NCBI RefSeq assembly: GCF_004348115.1
Contig: NZ_QPFB01000001.1
Span: 25,752-89,751 of the forward strand
Direction: 5' to 3'
Source: Stenotrophomonas sp. ATCM1_4
GTDB taxonomy: Bacteria > Pseudomonadota > Gammaproteobacteria > Xanthomonadales > Xanthomonadaceae
DNA: 64,000 bases
Under the pieces are notes generated by a model. The model saw only the letters and a list, made by a program, of their open reading frames with translations. It made no database searches and had not been told where the DNA came from. The position numbers and the translations under genes are program-made. Positions 59,341-64,000 of this stretch are shown one piece after another (positions within the stretch are counted from its first letter, which is position 1; the number at the start of each line of letters is the position of its first letter).

Positions 59341-60488
59341 GCCTGCCCCCGGCGACGCCGTGCGCTGGCCAGCCAGCGTTCGAGCAGGAACAGCAGGGCG
59401 ACCGTGAGCACCAGCCACGGTGCGAGCTCGCGTGCGGACTGCGGATACGCAGGGGCACCGCTGTCCGGGCGCAGGCTGGTGGCATCGGCACGGCCAGGTG
59501 CCGGCGGCGGCTGCAGCCGTGCCTGCAGTTGCGAGGGGAAGCGCGCATCCAGCAACGCCGGCATTGATGCCGCGGCCAGGTTGGCATTCCAGCGCAACCA
59601 GCGCGGTGGCTGGTTGACCTGCTCGAGCAGCAGGTTGCCGGCGTCGTCATGCCATAGCGGGCTGCGCTGCGCCTGCGGCGGCACCGGGGTGCGCGCGTCG
59701 ACCAGCAAGGTGCCGCCGTTCTCGGCCCAGGCCAGCAGCCCGGCGGGCACCGGCTTGGAAGACAGCCAGACGCGCACCGCGTCACCCTCGGTGAAGGCCT
59801 GGTCGTCGCCGGCGCTGTCCAGCACGGCCTCCGCATGCCAGGCCTGGTTCACGGCGCGCAGGTAGCGCAGCTGCAACGCGCCCTCGGCATCGTGGCGGAC
59901 CTGCAACCGCGGTGGCTTGTGCGTCGCCGAGGCCGTGCCCGCAGGGGGCACGTCGACCTGCAGCCAACGTACCGTGCGCGACAGGCGCGGGCGCTGTGCG
60001 TCCCACCCCTGGCTGACCGACGGCACGATCACGGTCAGGGGCACGTCCGGCGGCAATGATGCATCGAGCTCACGCAGCAGGCTGGCCACGGGTTGCCGCG
60101 CATCGGGCATGGGCGCGTCCTGCCCGATGCGCGGAAACCCCGGTGCCAGCCACAGCCATTGCGACGGCGGGGTCCCGGCGACGGCACGCGCCTGTGCCGG
60201 AGTCACGCCAGGCAGCACGGCGATGCGTGGCTCGGTGTCGCGCAGGCCGTCCAGTGCCGGGCGCGCCAGCAACAATGCCAGTGCCGCCAGCAACAGCAGG
60301 CGCACCAGCAGCAGCGGCCATTCGTCGAAACGGATGCGGCGGCGCGGGCGCGGCTTGGCCGACAGCCAGCGCAGCGCGGCAAAATCGATCAGCTGTTGCT
60401 GGTCGCGCCGGGCCAGATGAATCAGCAGCGGCAACAGCAGCGCGGCCAACGCCGCCAGGCCGGCCGGGAACAGCCACAACAGGCTCAC
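59337..60488 (-). CDS. BatA-type double-helix membrane protein
   Basis: A 383-residue protein. The N-terminal BatA signature (LLWLFPAGLAALAALLLPLL, then FDEWPLLLVRLLLLAALALLLARP) gives two helices around a basic loop. A large extracytoplasmic region and one C-terminal helix (LAPWLVLTVALLFLLERWL) follow. It lies directly after the DUF58 gene with a 4-bp overlap. In BatABCDE-type systems such proteins are part of a membrane assembly working with MoxR and DUF58 proteins. Confidence 0.78.
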   Translation of the reverse strand: MSLLWLFPAGLAALAALLLPLLIHLARRDQQQLIDFAALRWLSAKPRPRRRIRFDEWPLLLVRLLLLAALALLLARPALDGLRDTEPRIAVLPGVTPAQARAVAGTPPSQWLWLAPGFPRIGQDAPMPDARQPVASLLRELDASLPPDVPLTVIVPSVSQGWDAQRPRLSRTVRWLQVDVPPAGTASATHKPPRLQVRHDAEGALQLRYLRAVNQAWHAEAVLDSAGDDQAFTEGDAVRVWLSSKPVPAGLLAWAENGGTLLVDARTPVPPQAQRSPLWHDDAGNLLLEQVNQPPRWLRWNANLAAASMPALLDARFPSQLQARLQPPPAPGRADATSLRPDSGAPAYPQSARELAPWLVLTVALLFLLERWLASARRRRGQA

Positions 60489-61384
60489 GCCGCGCCTCCG
60501 CGCCGGCCGAACAGGCGCTGCAGCGGTGCATCGATGGGCGCATCGAGGAAAGCGGTGTCGTGGCGGATGCCGGCGGCCTGCAGGCGCGCATCCAGCGTGC
60601 GGCGGGCCTCGGCGAAGCGGGCCAGGTAGTCGGCGCGCACGCGGCTGCCATCGCTGAGCAGTTCCTGCGCGGTTTCGGGGTCGCGGAAGCGGTGTCCGTC
60701 GCGGAATGGGAAGTCGCGCTCCTCCACGGTGAGCAGCTGCAGGTGGACGACGTCGCGACCGGCCTTGGCCAGGCGTTCGGCCAGCTCAATCGCCGCCTCG
60801 TCGAAGCCGTCGCCGATCATCACCACCAGATCATGCGCGCCGATGCGTTCCCAGACCGGCTTCAGTTGCTCGGCGCCGGGCCATTGCCCGCGTGCATGCA
60901 GGCCATGCAGTTGCAGGTGCAGCCGGTCGCGCTGGCGCAGGCCGATACTGGCCGGCAGCAACTGCAGGCCATCGCCGTTGATGGCGATCAACCCGAACGC
61001 GTCGCCCTGCTGCAGGGCGAGTTCGACCACGCAGCCAGCCAGGGCCTTGGCGGCGTGCAGGCGCGTCCAGTCGCGCCGGGCCTGGTCGGCCTGTTGCATC
61101 GAGGCGGTGGCATCGAGGACCAGCCATACGGTGAGCGGGCTTTCGCGTTCGGACTCGCGCACGAAGAAGCGGTCCGAGCGGGCGTACAGCTTCCAGTCGA
61201 TCTGGCGCAGTTCATCGCCCGGTTCGTAGGCCCGGTACTGGGCGAACTCCAGCCCGGCGCCGCGGCTGCGGCTGGCATGCATGCCGATGCCACGGCTACC
61301 GCTGGCGCGCTGCGGGAACAGCCGCAACGCGCGCAGGCGGCTGCGCACATCGGCGGGAATCAGCGGTGGGGCAGGGGACACCAT
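60485..61384 (-). CDS. DUF58 domain protein
   Basis: A 299-residue cytosolic DUF58 protein. The family block GAGLEFAQYRAYEPGDELRQIDWKLYARSDRFFVRE is intact, with a VWA-like fold suggested by VWLVLDATASMQQ (the DxSxS-type metal site is changed to DATAS). It is always found near MoxR ATPases and is thought to be their client or adaptor. Start 61384 is 13 bp after the moxR stop; its own stop overlaps the next gene by 4 bp. Confidence 0.9.
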   Translation of the reverse strand: MVSPAPPLIPADVRSRLRALRLFPQRASGSRGIGMHASRSRGAGLEFAQYRAYEPGDELRQIDWKLYARSDRFFVRESERESPLTVWLVLDATASMQQADQARRDWTRLHAAKALAGCVVELALQQGDAFGLIAINGDGLQLLPASIGLRQRDRLHLQLHGLHARGQWPGAEQLKPVWERIGAHDLVVMIGDGFDEAAIELAERLAKAGRDVVHLQLLTVEERDFPFRDGHRFRDPETAQELLSDGSRVRADYLARFAEARRTLDARLQAAGIRHDTAFLDAPIDAPLQRLFGRRGGAA

Positions 61385-61397
61385 GGCAGGATCGGCA

Positions 61398-62387
<990 letters not shown>

Positions 62388-62403
62388 GCGGTCACCAGTG
62401 GGG

Positions 62404-63120
62404 TCAGTGCGTCAGTGCGTACATCACGATGTTCACGCCGAACTTCGTGTTGTCCTCGGCCAGGAAGCGTTTGTTGCGCCAGTCGTAGTCCCATTCGCAG
62501 CCGTAGTCCTTGTTGCTGTAGAGCACGCCCAGCCGGCCATCGATCTCGATGCCCTTGAGGTAGTCGTGCACCAGGTCATCGCCCCAGCCGTTGAGCTCGA
62601 AGCCGGTGGCCGGCGGACCTTCGGGAAACTTGAAGAAGCTGTTGTAGATGGCGTGGTTGTTCGGCAGCTTCTTCAATGCGGTGGTGCCGAAGATGCCGCG
62701 CATCTGCGCCTCGAACGAGGTGGCGAACAGGCCGTCGATGTCATGGTTGCAGTCATCGACGAAGACGAAGCCGCCGTTGCGCACGTAGCGCTCGAAGTTG
62801 CGGCGTTCGTCGGGGTTGAACTCGACCAGCTTGTGCCCGGCCAGGTAGCAGAACGGCGCGCGCAGCATCTTCGGGTCGGACAGCGCCACGACATGTTCGT
62901 TGGGGTCCACGCGCAGCGTGGTGTAGTCCACCAGCGAGGTGAGCAGGTTGGACGGCATGCGCGCGTCCACGTCCCAGTCGCCGGAGTCGTACTTCAGGCG
63001 GGTGAACCAGAAGTCGTAGCGGCCGGCCTGCGCGTGGGCCCGGCCGGGCAACGCGGCCGCAACCGCACCGCCAAGCAGCAGCTGCAGGAATTGCGCTCGC
63101 GTTAGACGGGACTGGAGCAA
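62404..63120 (-). CDS. DUF4159 secreted protein
   Basis: A 238-residue exported protein. A signal peptide covers residues 1-31 (FLQLLLGGAVAAALPGRAHAQ). DUF4159 features follow: FWFTRLKYDSGDWDVD, LRAPFCYLAGHKLVEF, NGGFVFVDDCNH and NHAIYNSFFKF. DUF4159 proteins have a glutamine-amidotransferase-like fold without the catalytic Cys and cluster with MoxR genes. Start 63120. It is the first gene of the MoxR unit, after a REP pair separating it from the TldD/PmbA-type gene. Confidence 0.87.
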   Translation of the reverse strand: MLQSRLTRAQFLQLLLGGAVAAALPGRAHAQAGRYDFWFTRLKYDSGDWDVDARMPSNLLTSLVDYTTLRVDPNEHVVALSDPKMLRAPFCYLAGHKLVEFNPDERRNFERYVRNGGFVFVDDCNHDIDGLFATSFEAQMRGIFGTTALKKLPNNHAIYNSFFKFPEGPPATGFELNGWGDDLVHDYLKGIEIDGRLGVLYSNKDYGCEWDYDWRNKRFLAEDNTKFGVNIVMYALTH

Positions 63121-63146
63121 AGGCCAAGAATCTCAGGAAACCAGGA

Positions 63147-63277
63147 GCCCCTCTCCCGCAGGCGGGAGAGGGGTTGGGGTGAGGGCCGGGCGAAGCCTCA
63201 TGGTGCTCGATGCCACCGTGCGTTGCGCCGTACCCTCATCCGCCCTTCGGGCACCTTCTCCCGGGGGGGAGAAGGTG
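63147..63277. repeat. REP palindrome pair
   Basis: CCTCTCCCGCAGGCGGGAGA (63150-63169, continuing GGGG) and a weaker CTTCTCCCGGGGGGGAGAAG (63256-63275) lie in the 163-bp gap between the TldD/PmbA-type gene and the DUF4159 gene. They may reduce read-through from the former to the latter. Confidence 0.75.
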
Positions 63278-63283
63278 TATCAA

Positions 63284-64000
63284 TCACACCGCATCGGACA
63301 ACGAGGTGAACGTGAAATCACGCAGCTTCATCGGCGGGATCATCATCACGAAGCTGGACTCGTCGCCGGCCACGCGCACCGGCTTGCCCAGTTCGTCGAT
63401 GTTGTTGAGCATGATCACCGGCGACTCGTTGAAGCGGAAGTTCTTCACCGGGTGCTTGATCTGGCCGTTCTCGATGTAGAACGTGCCGTCGCGGGTCAGC
63501 CCGGTCAGCAGCACGGTCTGCGGGTCGACCATGCGGATGTACCAGGTGCGGGTGACCAGGATGCCCTTCTCGGTGCCGCGCACCAGCTCGGCGATGGACT
63601 TGCTGCCGCCGCTCATCAGCAGGTTGCCCGGTTGCGCGTTGGCGGTCTTGCCCTGCTTCTGCGCCCAGTAGCGCGAATAGCTGAGGTTGGCGACCTTGCC
63701 GTTCTCGATGATGGCCATGCGCTCGCGCGGCATGCCTTCGCCGTCCCACGGCAGCACCGGTGCATCGGGATGCCACGGGTCGGCGAACAGGTTCACCTGC
63801 GGGTCGTAGACCTGCTCGCCCAGCTTGTTGCCGCCGCCCTTCCTGGACAGGAAGCTGCGGCCTTCGTCGGCCGAGCGGGCGCTGAAGAAATTCATCATGA
63901 AGCTGATCAGGCCCGCGGCGGCGGCAGGCTCCAGGATCACCGTGTACTTGCCCGGCTCCAGCGCCTTGGCCTCGGCCGATTCGGTGGCCTTGCGCTTGGC
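63284..64000 (-). CDS. TldD/PmbA-family metalloprotease, C-terminal part
   Basis: The last ~238 codons of a TldD/PmbA-family protein; the 5' end lies beyond the window. Recognisable blocks are GKYTVILEPAAAAGLISFMM, FADPWHPDAPVLPWDGEGMP, LLMSGGSKSIAELVRGTEKGILVTRTWYIRMVDPQTV and YIENGQIKHPVKNFRFNESP. The zinc HExxxH motif would lie upstream, outside the window. TldD/TldE complexes process modified peptides (microcin B17 maturation, CcdA degradation). The GTG at 63940 is inside the domain and not the true start. It precedes the DUF4159-MoxR operon in the same direction. Confidence 0.88.
   Translation of the reverse strand, partial: AKRKATESAEAKALEPGKYTVILEPAAAAGLISFMMNFFSARSADEGRSFLSRKGGGNKLGEQVYDPQVNLFADPWHPDAPVLPWDGEGMPRERMAIIENGKVANLSYSRYWAQKQGKTANAQPGNLLMSGGSKSIAELVRGTEKGILVTRTWYIRMVDPQTVLLTGLTRDGTFYIENGQIKHPVKNFRFNESPVIMLNNIDELGKPVRVAGDESSFVMMIPPMKLRDFTFTSLSDAV

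Overview
The window comes from a high-GC gammaproteobacterium of the Xanthomonadaceae, most likely Stenotrophomonas or a close relative. The evidence is the gene families (OpgD, OmpA/M61/amidase lineages, TonB-receptor-rich content, DUF3348/DUF802 operon), GTAG-type (SMAG-like) palindromes between genes, and many REP-like palindromes. It begins in the last ~90 bases of a 5S rRNA and ends inside a TldD/PmbA-type gene. I call 56 protein genes. I see no tRNA, CRISPR array, insertion sequence or prophage, and no obvious pseudogene.

Region by region. (1) 1-12423: the end of an rRNA operon, a cysteine-dioxygenase-like gene, then a coherent uronate/pectin locus. This locus holds two secreted esterases, a FAH-family hydratase, a DctPQM TRAP transporter, a LacI regulator, a KduD-type dehydrogenase, a DhuI-type (RpiB-fold) isomerase and a rhamnogalacturonan acetylesterase fused to a cupin. 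Two promoter regions share the 13-mer ATGACACCGGTTT, a likely LacI operator. (2) 12436-14553: a divergent LysR/pirin pair followed by a gene-less stretch packed with perfect hairpins. (3) 14554-18616: a four-gene operon (DUF3348, MotA/TolQ-like DUF802 protein with a ~510-residue helical tail, MotB/OmpA-like protein, DUF2894) that looks like an ion-driven envelope motor of unknown purpose. (4) 18716-23296: a Fur-boxed siderophore receptor with two small membrane proteins and a PepSY protein. (5) 23537-24815: an RcnR-type regulator divergent from a His-rich CDF exporter (dmeRF-like). (6) 24970-38102: a two-component system, a membrane protein, phhA with a divergent Lrp regulator, a patatin lipoprotein, an AIM24 protein, a TonB receptor, an acid phosphatase, an ABC ATPase, and a desaturase coupled to an EF-hand protein. 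(7) 38257-46165: mutM, opgD, tdk, rep, a GNAT acetyltransferase and an AtoE-type transporter, separated by large inverted REP doublets. (8) 46442-49833: a pirin plus two YcaC-like hydrolases divergent from a LysR regulator. (9) 49932-55232: an OmpA lipoprotein with exact 17-residue repeats, an M61 peptidase and a three-part amidase. (10) 55457-64000: a tightly overlapping MoxR/DUF58/BatA-like/DUF4175-like operon with a DUF4159 protein downstream of a TldD/PmbA-family gene.

Functionally, region 1 reads as: deacetylate pectic material outside the cytoplasm, import unsaturated uronates by TRAP, convert them through an isomerase and a dehydrogenase to 2-keto-3-deoxygluconate, and control this with a local LacI repressor. 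Region 3 is the best candidate for an undescribed system: it has the two-subunit layout (channel subunit with a long cytoplasmic tail plus peptidoglycan-binding subunit) known from flagellar stators and Zorya ZorAB, but no flagellar or nuclease partners, only two conserved proteins of unknown function. All names rest on reading motifs by eye; no database search was possible.
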